This document shows, piece by piece, positions 10,848 through 22,507 of a stretch of 64,000 nucleotides of DNA (position 1 is its first letter; every line of letters begins with the position of its first letter). The notes beneath the pieces were generated by a model. That model was not told the DNA's origin, did no database searches, and saw only the letters and a list, made by a program, of their open reading frames with translations. Position numbers and translations under genes: made by a program. The stretch is from Jacaranda mimosifolia (taxonomy: Eukaryota; Streptophyta; Magnoliopsida; Lamiales; Bignoniaceae), in NCBI GenBank assembly GCA_018894105.1, contig CM032125.1, positions 35,077,032 through 35,141,031 on the forward strand, given 5' to 3'.

Positions 10848-13800
10848 TCAGGTTGTATCCTGGGATTGACTGCCAAGGATGGAATCAGTTACATCAAAAG
10901 CATTGTCCTTCTCAGGGTCAATCTCATATGATGAAAGCAGCCTTCTCTGCAATAGTAGCATATTAGATAGATGATGAGAAAAGCAAGTGAAGAATACCCA
11001 GTCACAATACCACAATTCACAACTTCACGCAGAATTAAACCAATATGATGACAAAAAAGAATATATACAGTTTAACACTTGCTATCATTATAAAAAGGAC
11101 AACAAAGAATTGGGCAATGGCATTGTGGAACAGATAAGTATAAGCAAATTGGCAACTATTGCATGTTTATCTGGAAAAGGTAGAAGAAACAACAAAAATA
11201 TATAGCAAGAAACAGTTCCCCAATAAGCTAGCCACTCAGCCAACACTTTGATATTCGCAACAACTTCACACTTACATGATCCTCAAAATCAGGACTTGCC
11301 AAATTGATAGAGAGATTCCTCATCAACAATAACACCTGTTCAAGAGACCACATGAGGAAATGAACAGATTATAAGATGCTAAAGCATACACTAGCCATTT
11401 AATGCCAATTAAGAGAACCAATCATCTTAATACAAATGGGGAAAAAAACTTGTGCTTATTACTGAAAAGCATTTATGAGATAGCAAAAAGGATGGGACAG
11501 CTACCATTTAAAAGGTAAGCTTATCAATACTAAAAAAATGGACAAGAAAGAATTCCATGAACTCAATTTGCATTCCGTGGTTCCATCTAAACCTTGATAT
11601 ATTTCACACGTTTTAGCTTGTCGACAAGTTAATTGCAAATAATTATGCACAAAATATCTAATAAAACATTTATGATTTAGATTGGATAACCTCACCTTCT
11701 AGCATTTCCCAGTAGAAAAATCAGGGAAAAAGCAGAACTTTAACTCCCCCCCCTTTCAACCCACAAAAATTTTTGTGGCTTTGGGTGCCGTGATTGATAA
11801 AGAAGAGAGGCAAAAACCACATTTTGCCGAAACAGGGGGATAATAAAGGATGGGATGAACAGTTGTACACAAGGACATGGAGTTTTATTAATTTACCCAG
11901 GAAAGAGTAGATATTTCAAGAAAAGTCAAAAGAAAGAATAAGCACAACAATTACTTCTCTTATATATAAACAATAGCTTCAACCCACATTTGCATACACT
12001 ACGACAGGAGGTAAGCCACCCGCACACCCGTGAAAAAGAAAGCATATAAAATGTCTGTAGGACCAGAATTTTAGTAATCCTTAAAATCCATTAATAAGGT
12101 TTTCTTGTTTCCATTGACCAAACAAAGTCATAGTTTTAATTAGGTGATAATAAATTAACTAAAGGATCACAAAAATTAAGCTTAGCAAGCGTACCGTCTC
12201 AATATCAATGGGGTCCATCTTCCTCAATTTCTGCAAATGGCCAGCCACGTTTGGATCAAAGACACTGCCTATAAAACTGTATACTTGAGCAAAATCAGGA
12301 AGAACTGCATTCAAAAACAGTAATAAAGATCAATAAATAATTTAAGGCATTAGTGATAGTAACAGATCAGAAATAACACATATACTGCAGCACTGCAGAT
12401 AGGTCATATGGCTTTGACCAATCACAGGATGAAAGGAAAGGTTAGAGTATACTAGCATAAGTGCAGAAGGCAAAGAGGAGCACAGATGCAGAAAAAAGCA
12501 GTTTCAGACGTCAAATAAGCTATAAAGTATCATGTCTAATAGATAAAAGGAAATCTAGCCCACAGGAATGCATCACATGAAGGAAGTACTGAAAGACATA
12601 TTGGCATCATGACAAGTTTGGTGCAAGGTAAATATGCTGAATTACACAGAGGCATGCTAACATCATCACAAGTATGCTGCAAGGCAAATATGCTGAATTA
12701 CACAGAGGCATGTTAACATCATCACAAGTATGGTGCAAGGCAAATATGCTGAATTACATACATCTGGTAATGTAAGCATGCCGAAGTATATCATGAGCAG
12801 CAGATTATAGCACCAATTATAATAAGCAAACAAATAATAAGTAAACCTAGTTATTTGATACTTGGCACAAGTAACAGTTGATTCATGCTTAATAACTAAA
12901 TGTAGGAGATTACAGGGCAACCACTAATTCACAAAAGATTAACATCTCAAAAGATTTATATCATACAGGACGCAAAATTCATTGACCAAATACAAAATAA
13001 ACTCAACATAGAGCCTGAAATTAAATAAAAGCATAAGAGATGAATGACAAAGTTCACCACCTGTGCAGTCTACAAACCTACATCTCCAGTACTCTTGGGT
13101 TATTGCTCCATTTCTCCATCAGATTTACGCTAATCAGGGTTTCTCGAATAAAAAATTGATTTCACGGAGAGATAGCATATAAATACTAGCAATTTAAAGC
13201 TCATAAACTTAATTTGGCCATCTTAATGCTATTTGAATACGTTAACTAATTCCAATTGATTTGATAGTTATCAAACTATGAAGTTCTATTTGTCCTTTAT
13301 ACATGATAAATACAAACTGCAATCAGAGAATGGCCTCACTCCCCCACTTATGTTAAAAGAGTATAATTCCTTGCTCATATTTTAGTCTTACTGGCAGTGG
13401 CATTAAGTCAGAGAGCAATACAAACATATGATCACTAGTCATTGGCAGTCAAAATCCACTTGTTTGGTTATCTCACCTGTGGGCCTTGTCCTCGGAGTAC
13501 TTTCATTGCTACTGCGAGAAAAAATATTGGGCTGTGACTGTCCAGCAAATCTGGCATCCCCTGCAATACAAAAACCGTGAATTCTAACTAGACACAGAAA
13601 AAACCCTAAAGCAATTCAATTGAATGTTCTGAATCTTTTGATAGCCACAGAAAACAAGTGAACCTCTCGTCATATGTGAAAATTTGGTACTATGAACAGG
13701 TTTGTCTGTCCAGCCAGGGATGGATGCAGCAGTATCATGACGCCTGAGCCATGCAGAAGAATCTGGCTTCCCAATAAATCCAGGATCAGGAACGGCAGGG

Positions 13801-15727
13801 GGAGCTTGGAATGATGATATATCTTGTGAAACCACTGGAGCTTCAAATTACCCAAGAAACAAACTAGGTCACTTTTAAAATTGGCTATTGCCAGCAAGAA
13901 TCAATAGATATAATGCACTCTTACCAATTTTAGAAGCTTTCTGGGGATATGGATGAGCAGCTTTCCTTTTTGGCCTAGGAGGAGGCAAATGTTCGTTGGT
14001 TCCACTCTTTTGAACTTTAAGAAAATACTTCTGTGCATGGCTACGTATCTACAAAAGGGACAATTTTATCTCTTAATTTAATATGATATCATTACCGACA
14101 AAGAAATATCATTTTTCTAACAAGAATTGCAAAGTTAAAAGGACAGTCAAACAACGATATTATGAGAGAGAAACATCACTTCCTCATAGACTAAGCACCA
14201 ATAGTTCAAAATTTTCAAGTAAAATGCGTGTGGGTTAATATCGCAAGGAGAGTTAGTTATTAAAAAAAGGACATGCAGTCAGCGCATTCTTGTTAGACGA
14301 CTTTAGCGATAATGAATACCAAGAAAAATATGCTTGGACTCTATTAGTACACTCCTATAAGTATTAATAAATAGCATTACATGAAGCATAAAAATACAAA
14401 GGAATTCCCAGTTATGAAAACTATATTGTTACTTTGTTGAATAAGCATAGCTAGAGCGACGGTAGAAGCAATCCTTCCAAAGAAAAGAAGTACCTAAAGC
14501 ATGTACATTTTGCCCTCAGGGACAGGGAGGTTAAGACAGGAAGAAAATGTGCACAGCTGTCCTCTCACATGTCCACATGTGTCCGTGCACAGGCAAAATG
14601 TTTAGGAAAACAAGTATGATGCTCTACTAGTAAAAGGAGTATGTGAAGTTCAGGAAATTACCTGAATGACTGTCTTTGATCCAACAAATGCTTCAATCTT
14701 CTTCCAGTCACGATCAAACCTGAATTGCAGCCAACTACAGTAGCTTAGAAACCGCACTGAACTTACTAACATCCTTGAAGTTAGTATGAATTCAACCACT
14801 TAATTATGCACCTTGAAACTTTATAAATATTATCAACTGAACCAAACTGCAAAAGGATAGACCTTTCCACCAAAAAACCGGTGTTCATGGAACTCATCTC
14901 ATTAGGGAAATTGCAATTGCAATGCAAAAGATGAAACTCCCCTTGTTGAAATCTTCTAATATTCTACTCACTTATTTTTCTCTAAGACAACCAATTTATT
15001 CTCAGTTCAATGCTATACGAAAATGCAAACCTTCCTCCCTCCATCTGAGCTACAAAGTATAATGAGAAACAACCTCCACAACATGCAGAAAATAATGAAG
15101 AAGCGGAAGTCCCTATATCCACTCCAGCCACAAAATATTTTGCCTACAGAATTTAGCCACAACTGAAGCCTATTTCAATTATTCCCGAGCAAATTCAAAC
15201 CTTAAAATTACTCCAAAACAAAATAAAAAAACATAATACTCAGATTAGGAGCTTTAAATGCCAAATAAAAAATGAGAACATTAGAAAGTAGCATATCCTA
15301 AAATCAAAATTCAAAAACCTTGCACTTATTTTAAGTAATTTCAATCAAGTAATTCCATTCACACCCACGTGAAACAACTCAAGCCGTGCCCCAGAGCAAC
15401 AAACCAATAAAACTCAAATTCCGCGCCACATTTCAACACCTCAGAAAAACCCTAACTCACCCATATTAACAAATTCCAAAACTCACATATTTCCAAATCA
15501 CAAACTTACAGCTGGAGAGCTTCGAGAAACTTGTCGTGCTCGGGTTCAGTCCAGCTCTCACGAGACTTGGTAATGGTATATGGTTTTCGGACCTTCTTAT
15601 TCGGGTCTTCCACAGGCGACGTCGTACACCCGCCAGTGGGAGAGGAGAACGAGCCGAGGTTCGGCAAAGCCATGCCTGTTGGATCCAAGTAGAAGCCCTC
15701 TGGTGGGTTTGTGTTCAATGACACCAT
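10848..15727 (-). CDS. RVE6: REVEILLE 6-type single-MYB (SHAQKYF) clock transcription factor, 8 exons, 309 aa
   Basis: Exons in transcription order, all with GT-AG borders: 15727-15510, 14719-14662, 14048-13925, 13840-13664, 13560-13477, 12304-12195, 11335-11276 and 10946-10848. The phases join into one 930-bp CDS. The N-terminus ([20 protein letters not shown]) is the RVE3/RVE6 signature. The MYB-like domain spans residues about 46-106 with [39 protein letters not shown] and SHAQKYF at 95-101, then [17 protein letters not shown]. The C-terminal LCL domain (about 221-290) reads [24 protein letters not shown]-like and [12 protein letters not shown], ending in [11 protein letters not shown]. 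Known for the family: nuclear activators that bind evening-element DNA (AAAATATCT) and recruit LNK proteins. Nothing in the gene is broken, so it is probably functional; exon calls are by eye and untested. Confidence 0.93.
12605..12760. repeat. 56-bp minisatellite, about 3 copies, in RVE6 intron 5
   Basis: The unit containing CAAGTATGNTGCAAGGCAAA and ATGCTGAATTACACAGAGG repeats at a 56-bp period (CAAG at 12613, 12669 and 12725), with a few substitutions and a truncated last copy. It lies in the intron between exons 5 and 6. Confidence 0.92.
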
Positions 15728-15741
15728 GCGCTATGTACGAC

Positions 15742-15747
15742 CACGTG
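15742..15747. promoter_or_regulatory. G-box CACGTG 15 bp upstream of the RVE6 start codon
   Basis: The palindromic CACGTG lies within ACCACGTGTGGT, just upstream of the RVE6 ATG (15727). G-boxes are bound by bHLH/bZIP factors and are enriched in targets of PRR clock repressors. The position may be 5' UTR rather than promoter. Confidence 0.5.
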
Positions 15748-16519
15748 TGGTTTCACCTTTAGTGCGTGTACTTCTTGGCTTTCTGGTTTGTGTACAGAGA
15801 TGGTCGGGTTATACTCTGAAGTAATGCGGGTACATCTGTATTTTTCTTCTTTTGTTTTTATTTTTCAATTTTTATTATGTGGAGCCGCCTTTTTGGAGTT
15901 GGGTTTCTCTGCTGCTGGGCTTAGAAATACTTTTCAGATCTCTCAATAAGCATTCGCCACGTTGCAATTAAATCCCTGCCTCACCACCATCAAGATCTGT
16001 AGATTGAGGCCCTGTTTGGTTTGCTGGTCTGGGCAAGACTGGAAAAACAACTCAGCCCAATACAGAAACATCATCACGAGGGAATCATAGTCTGGTGATA
16101 AGTTCTCAGGCCCAAGAAACTTACGTCCTGTTTGGATACACATAAATCATAATTGTTTTTCCGAAGTCTTCATATTTTCAAGAAATGACCATAGGAGGGT
16201 GACATTAAAAATTTAAAATCCTAGGCCGCGATTACTTAATACGATAGGATGTAGAGGGATAGGATGAAATTTATGATGATAATAATGATTATATAATTAG
16301 TATATTGTATTTACTTTGTTTAATAAAATATAGGATGATAAAGTATAATTAAGTATATTGTTTACTTGTGTAGATGAAAATTCAAATAAATTATACATAG
16401 ACTAAAATATATTTAATTAAAAAATATTTTGGCCATTGTGTACAAGAGTACATGTGTAATTTGCATACTCAATAAGAATAATTTGAAAGTTAATCTCATC
16501 ATCCAGTAAGACTTAAGTA
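15748..16519. other. RVE6 upstream region and remnant DNA
   Basis: No gene seen. 15748-15930 is presumably RVE6 leader or promoter. About 16224-16440 resembles the 5' half of the MITE at 31642-32292 (GGATAGGATGAAAT-type sequence) without a matching 3' end. Confidence 0.5.
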
Positions 16520-17450
16520 GGGTTGTCAATGAGTCAGATTCGAATCGGATCATACTGGATTTGAATTCAAATTCGACACTGATATGTTAGATCCGAATTC
16601 GACCCAAGATCCTATAGGATCTTAACTATTATAACTATATCCAAATCCATATAAAAATTGGATATCCGAAAAAAGATCCGAATCTAAATACTCCCAAAAA
16701 TAATATATTTGTTATTTTTCTAAAAAATAGTAGAATTTAAATCCAAAACATTCATCCTTAAAAAAAACATACACAAAACATATTAACGAATAAAATTTCA
16801 AATAAATTTATCATATAGAAACAATAATATAATATAACTTAATCATATTAACATATCATATCATTATATTTTAGACTATGCCCGTGATAATAGTATTTAT
16901 TTGACATTATAAATACATATATACTTAATTTTTCAATCAAATAATTATAAACTTAAAATTTTATAAAAAAAGAAACTCATTTTAATTAAATCGAGATTTG
17001 CATTGCATTCTTCTATATCACAATATTCAGCTTCTGCTCATTATTTTTCTTACATCATTTGTTGTTATAAAATTTAAAAATAGAAAAACAAGTGATACAA
17101 TTATAGTGTAGATAGCCTTCAAATCTAACATTTTATATGAAAATCAATTAATTTGATATATTGCATTGGAGCTCATTACTTTTTTAATCTCGAAATTCAT
17201 TTTGACATTGCTACAAAATCCTATGTTATATATGTATAATACTATATATATACATATAGTATAATATATTCGGATTCGAATTATTAATGGATCGGATCGA
17301 GTCAAATCCATATTTGCCCTATTTATTTTGAATTACAGATTTTTTTAATCGAATCATATCCATCGAATTTTTTATCAATTAAAAATTCTAAATTATTGGA
17401 TCGAATTCAAATTAAATTCGAATTAAAATTCACTCAATTGACAACCCAAA
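16520..17450. mobile_element. hAT-like non-autonomous element with an 8-9 bp target duplication
   Basis: Terminal inverted repeats GGGTTGTCAATGAGTC and (opposite strand) GGGTTGTCAATTGAGTG bound about 930 bp of AT-rich DNA. ACTTAAGTA is present on both sides (16511-16519 and 17451-17459). There is no open frame for a transposase. TGTCAAT-type ends plus an 8-bp-class duplication fit hAT MITEs. Confidence 0.82.
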
Positions 17451-18182
17451 ACTTAAGTATTGAGATTAATTGGTCCAAGCCCAAATAAGAGATGGGAGAT
17501 CCTCCAATAACCGAAACTCATGCCGAGGCGCGCATTTTATATTGGAAATACTGGATGAGGCCGTGAAAAAGCCTTCATTCATTGTCATTACTACGTGTAA
17601 ACAAGGTATTACGGTATGAATTAATCCCATTTATATAAGTTCAAAATTTTTTATATTAATTAATTGAATGACACCGCCCATAATTTTGTATTAGTGAAAT
17701 TTGAAATATAAACTCGAATGTTCTGTGTAAGCATATATGTTTAAAAAGAAAGAAAGAAAAGAGCTCAAAATTTAATATGATACCATTTTTGAGATCTCTC
17801 TCTACCTTTGATATGAGAAGTTTCAAATTTAATTTTATCGTGTTTCAATTTCTTAGTATTTAAAATAAAAAATTAAGAATGGACTAGTTCCATAACCCAA
17901 CGCTGAACCAATCACTTCATCAATTGAACTAATGTTCTTATATATTTAGTTAAAATAAGACGATCTTGCAGTATGTCAATTTGTATGATCTAAATTGAGT
18001 TGTTTTATGGCAGAAAGGATCAATAATTAAAGTTGAATATCAAAACATTAATAACATGTCTCACTATGTGGTATTATCATATAAATCCAACAACTCATCA
18101 GCCTAACTAACAAGCTATCATAGCATAAAATATCTCACAAAATTATTATTAAATTGCAAAATTAGCCTACTTGTTGCAGTTA
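17451..18182. other. Intergenic, no gene
   Basis: AT-rich. Parts of 17880-18170 (AAATAAGACGATCTTGCAGT-like, then a Met/Leu-free AT block) recur near 46330-46960 and 37520-37600, so it belongs to the same duplicated upstream sequence family as the HMA array. Confidence 0.45.
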
Positions 18183-18817
18183 GGCATAAAAATAAGTTAG
18201 GTTAGACTAAACTTTGATTTAAATAGATTAGGCATGTTATGCAAATGACGAAAATGAGCCTAGCCTGTTATTTATGGTAGGCTCGTTGTTAAGGTTAGGT
18301 CTAGTTTTTTTTGATAAATTCTAAAACCTTAACACGACACAAAAGTCTGTTTAAAAGTTTATTTTCTACTAAGGCTTCAATTAAGTCTAAATATTACATA
18401 AATTTAAATTTTTAATATCACTAGATTTGTAATAGACCTTTATAAGAAATAATTAAAATGATAAATAACAAATGCATAATTATGAAAAGTTTAAATTTAA
18501 GTATAAAATATTATTATTTCAATAAAAAAATAATACTATGCAACATAACGGATTCCATAAATGACTAATTAAAGAAATCAAATTCAATTAGCTATTTAAT
18601 ATTATATCAGTATTATTGTACTTTTTATGTAAAAAGGGATAAACAGGCCCGCCTATTAGACTTTATAAGCTTTTAGAAAAATATAAGTCTAGCTTAAAAA
18701 TATTACTTTTTAAACCTTAGTCTGGCCTTTTTATTAAATAGGTTAAACTAAACTAAGTCATAAGTAGATTAAACCATAGGCTTCCGACAAGTAGCCTGAC
18801 TTATTCTCATCCCCAAT
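18183..18817. mobile_element. hAT-like non-autonomous element (635 bp)
   Basis: Ends GGCATAAAAATAAGTTAGG and (opposite strand) GGGGATGAGAATAAGTCAGG are imperfect inverted repeats. Flanks TGCAGTTA (18175-18182) and TGTAGTTA (18818-18825) form an 8-bp duplication with one mismatch. No coding capacity. Confidence 0.75.
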
Positions 18818-19429
18818 TGTAGTTATTAATTGTTTCTAGACCAATATAACAAGCATACCATAAAAAAGTTATTTATTAAGGAAACATAGTTTTATCCTCT
18901 ATCCATTTTAAAATATAATTGTAATACTACCTTATAAAAAAAAAGTTTTTATATCAATTCACTTTTTTAATCAACATTACTCTAAGTTAACCTTTTCCAT
19001 TTCAAATAGATGTAATGCTTTTTTATTGGACTCCAAAAAGGGGTCTATCTTGATAATTCAATATAATCTCGAGCATGGATATGCATCCCAATCCTAAGAT
19101 TTCAATCAAATTAATAAATGACAGATTTAATTAAATTGTTTAACATAAATTTAAATTTCAAATTACAATATATCTTTTTTAAAAAAAAATACAAAATGGG
19201 TTTATAATGATTGTATCCATAATATAATTAGACTTCAAATAAAATAGATCCGACTAATAAGAGTTTGTTTGGGTATGTTTTTAATATTTTGGGAAAAATA
19301 TTTTCAGATAATGTGTTTTGGATAGAAAATTGAAGAAATGTAAATATTTGTTTGTTTATATTTTGGGATTGAGGAAATAGTTTGTTTGAAAATATTTTGG
19401 GGATGAGATAATTTTTACCATAAATGCCA
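18818..19429. other. Intergenic, transposon remnants
   Basis: Contains the 5' part of a GTTTGTTTGGGTATG-type MITE near 19262 without an evident partner end; no gene. Confidence 0.4.
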
Positions 19430-19698
19430 TATCAGTCAGATTTTTATTGATTAAGTAGAATGAAAATGAATTTCTTATAATAATTAATTTATGTATACGT
19501 ATAGTCGTGTGTAAAAATTGATGTGTATATATGTAATGATTAATAGATTATGAATAAGATTTATTATCAGAATATTTTGAATATAGTGTTACTATTTTTT
19601 GATGCTTTATTGATGATATGGATATTTATTTGAATGTGTTTTTAACATAAAGAAGACCTAAATCATTGCGATCATGCATGTCAAATTTATTTAAGTTA

Positions 19699-20608
19699 GG
19701 GAATGTTTGGTTATATATTTTATGTGATTTTATTATGTATTTATTATGTCAAATTTATTGGAAGAATAAATTATTAAAAAATATGAAAGTTTTATTGAGG
19801 AATCTAATTGATTTTTTGTTATGTTTTAAGGAATAGTTAGAAATTAATTTTAAATTTTTTTGAAATGTTTGTTCATATTTTGGAGAGAGATATTTTTAAA
19901 AAAAATTTCAATGCTTTTTTTATTAAATTTTTTGGGTGAAAATGAAATTGAGTGATTTTTTGATAATGTTTGGCTACATTTTCTCAAAACATTTTTCAAC
20001 TCTAAAAAACAATAAAAACAATGTCATATTCCCCAATTATAACTCTCAAAATACGTTTTTTTTAACATAAAATACCCCTTAAAATTAAAAAATCCACCCC
20101 GCCCTCTATTCTATAAATCATTAAATATATATATATATATATATACATCACTCCTCCATATATGTACTATTAATTTAAAAATATATTTTTACCTTACAAA
20201 TCCGATAAAAAATTAACTAATTTAATATTATAGTAAAATTTGTCTCCTACAAAGTACTTCCAAACAAATAGTTTGTTCTCCCAAAATGTAAACAAATAGT
20301 TAGACCATTTTTCAATTTTAACTCTTAAAACACTTTTACCCGAAATATTTTTCAGAGAACATCCAAAATATAACCAAATATTGTCTTTTATTATTAGAAT
20401 AATAATAAAATATATATAATACATATATAATATATGTATGCATATATTGAAACAATGGAGAAGTTTTGAGGATAATGAAGGATAGTAAAGGATATTTTAG
20501 AAAAAAAAAATTATAGTTAAAAAATAAAAATATAAATATAAATATAAATATATCTAATTATGTTTTTTCAAATAATTTTATTATGAAAAAATATAACCAA
20601 ACGTTCCC
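19699..20608. mobile_element. Harbinger-type MITE (910 bp) with empty site in block B
   Basis: Ends GGGAATGTTTGGTTATAT and (opposite strand) GGGAACGTTTGGTTATAT, flanked by TTA at 19696-19698 and 20609-20611. Block B at about 31113-31130 runs straight from TTTATTTAA into AAATTCGAAAC, so it is the empty site. An (AT)n tract lies inside at about 20125-20145. A 335-bp relative is at 52779-53113. Confidence 0.88.
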
Positions 20609-20669
20609 TTAAGAAGATTCGAAACTATTTTGCCATGTTCAGCAACAGGTAAAGTTGTTTTCCCAGTAA

Positions 20670-20770
20670 TAATTTAAACATTGACTAACGACTTCTATTC
20701 GACTCTTAATCACGTGGTACAGATGAAAAGAACACCCCACCATGCATGAGTGCTAACATAGTAGTTTCCA
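20670..20770 (+). promoter_or_regulatory. Conserved upstream module A: W-box core plus G-box
   Basis: The block ATTGACTAACGAC, then AATCACGTGGTAC (CACGTG at 20711-20716), then CACCATGCATGA is shared with modules upstream of copies B (31190-31280), C (38120-38220) and D (48015-48110). TTGACT is a WRKY-box core and CACGTG a G-box. Regulation by stress factors is inference. Confidence 0.55.
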
Positions 20771-22507
20771 ATTACTGTTAATTCTATATAAATAAAGAAT
20801 ATCTTATATTTTGAATCAAATAAAATAATTAATAATTCCTATAAAAGAAGAATTGTTGGTGAATTATGCGTGTTCACAAGCAAGATAGGCAAAGAAAGAT
20901 TAGTTTTGTTCTATGTTTTTCTTTTTGGTCGGGCAAAAGTGTTTCCATGGGTTCACACTTCACAGTAACCAAATTGTCTTACAATGATCGAACTTGGTAT
21001 ATATTCATTCTCCAAAGTCATATTTTAAAATGTAATAAATTATTCTCAAAATATCTTGAACCCAAATCTTCGAAGGAAAATTAATTCAATACAAATTTTG
21101 ATAGTCCTAATTTCATTTTTCTTAAAAATTAATCATTATATATATCATATTCGTTACATTTATACTTGCAAAAAGACTAATATAAAAATACATTTCACTC
21201 TACTGACCGAATAAAATACCTATTGATTTGGTATATTTAAAATAAAAAATATCACATCTCAAAAAAAAGGGGTGGGGGTGGGGGGAGGAAAAACAATACA
21301 ACCACCTACAAACAAAACTAAAAATGCATTGTATTCCTCAATTTTACTTCTCAAAATAAATTCTCCCAAAATGTTTATTTTAAAGCAATATCAAACAAAA
21401 TCTTATTACATAAATTTATTTCTTGTCCTTGGCTGGATGCTGGATTTACTCAAATCAATTTCTAATGTCTTTTTGTGAGAGGCATCCCTTCTCTCAAAAT
21501 TTCTTACAAAGTTACATACTTATTTCAGCATGGGAGGGAAAATGACTCCACACAAGATGTTTTGATTGTATTTCATATTTTATTTCATTTCATAAATATT
21601 TAATTATGAATAACATATGTTAACCAATTATTTATAAGTGAAATAAACACTCAAGCATAAATTACATATATTGAATGCATGTATTTATCATTGTTTAAAA
21701 AATTAGATCGGACAAATTGGATAGTCGACCGCCTTTTAAACCAATTTGATTTTCAGTAAAAATCAATGAACAAAAAATCGTCCTATTTTGTTAAAGTTTG
21801 AACCGGTAGTTGAACCGTTGAACTGTTCAATGGTTTATTAAAATCAGAATGATTCATTTATTTTCCTTTCCCCCATTTAATATTTTTTTTAATTTTTATT
21901 TTTGATTTTTTTCGCCTAATGTGCAAATCTCCAAGGTTAAGATACAACTTAAAAAACTAAAAGCCTAAATTACTCAAACAAATTTACAAAAATAAAAGCC
22001 CGAATTCAAATATAATATTCTAATTTTTTAATCCGGCAATAAGGTAGAAACTTTTAGTCCTTTATCCAACCCATACGCTCTTGGCTAAAATGGTTGTCTC
22101 TTTCAAAAAGTTCTAATTTATGAAATTCAACAATATAATTTGGACTCTTTATGTTTTATATTCAGTATTTTATTAACTTTTATGTGTTAAATAAAATATA
22201 TATTACATATTACGTAATTATGATATCACGGTTCAACTATAGTCCAATCAACGAATTGTGAATCAATAAATTTTTTTAATTTAATGAATAGTTTCATTTT
22301 TTAAATACTAATATGCATAAAATAAACTAACCGGCTCGTACATTAAAAGATCCGGCAATCTTGACTAGCACCATTACCCGCGGCTGCTTTCTCACCAGTT
22401 CTTAATTTCGTTGAAAATTGGAGAGGTGGAAAAAGGAAAAGGCATTCCAATTACAATAATATAGTCAAGACCAAAAACATTTTTGGATCGAAGACTAAAA
22501 CAGAGCA

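Noticed and set aside
12605..12760. CRISPR-like repeat array
   Set aside because: Contiguous 56-bp tandem repeats without spacers, in a plant intron.
13584..13897. Two minus-strand frames of 75-83 codons as separate genes
   Set aside because: One is RVE6 exon 4 read through its introns; the other is its shadow in another frame.
16007..16135. Possible MITE between two CCTGTTTGG motifs
   Set aside because: The motifs are in the same orientation, with no inverted repeat or duplication.
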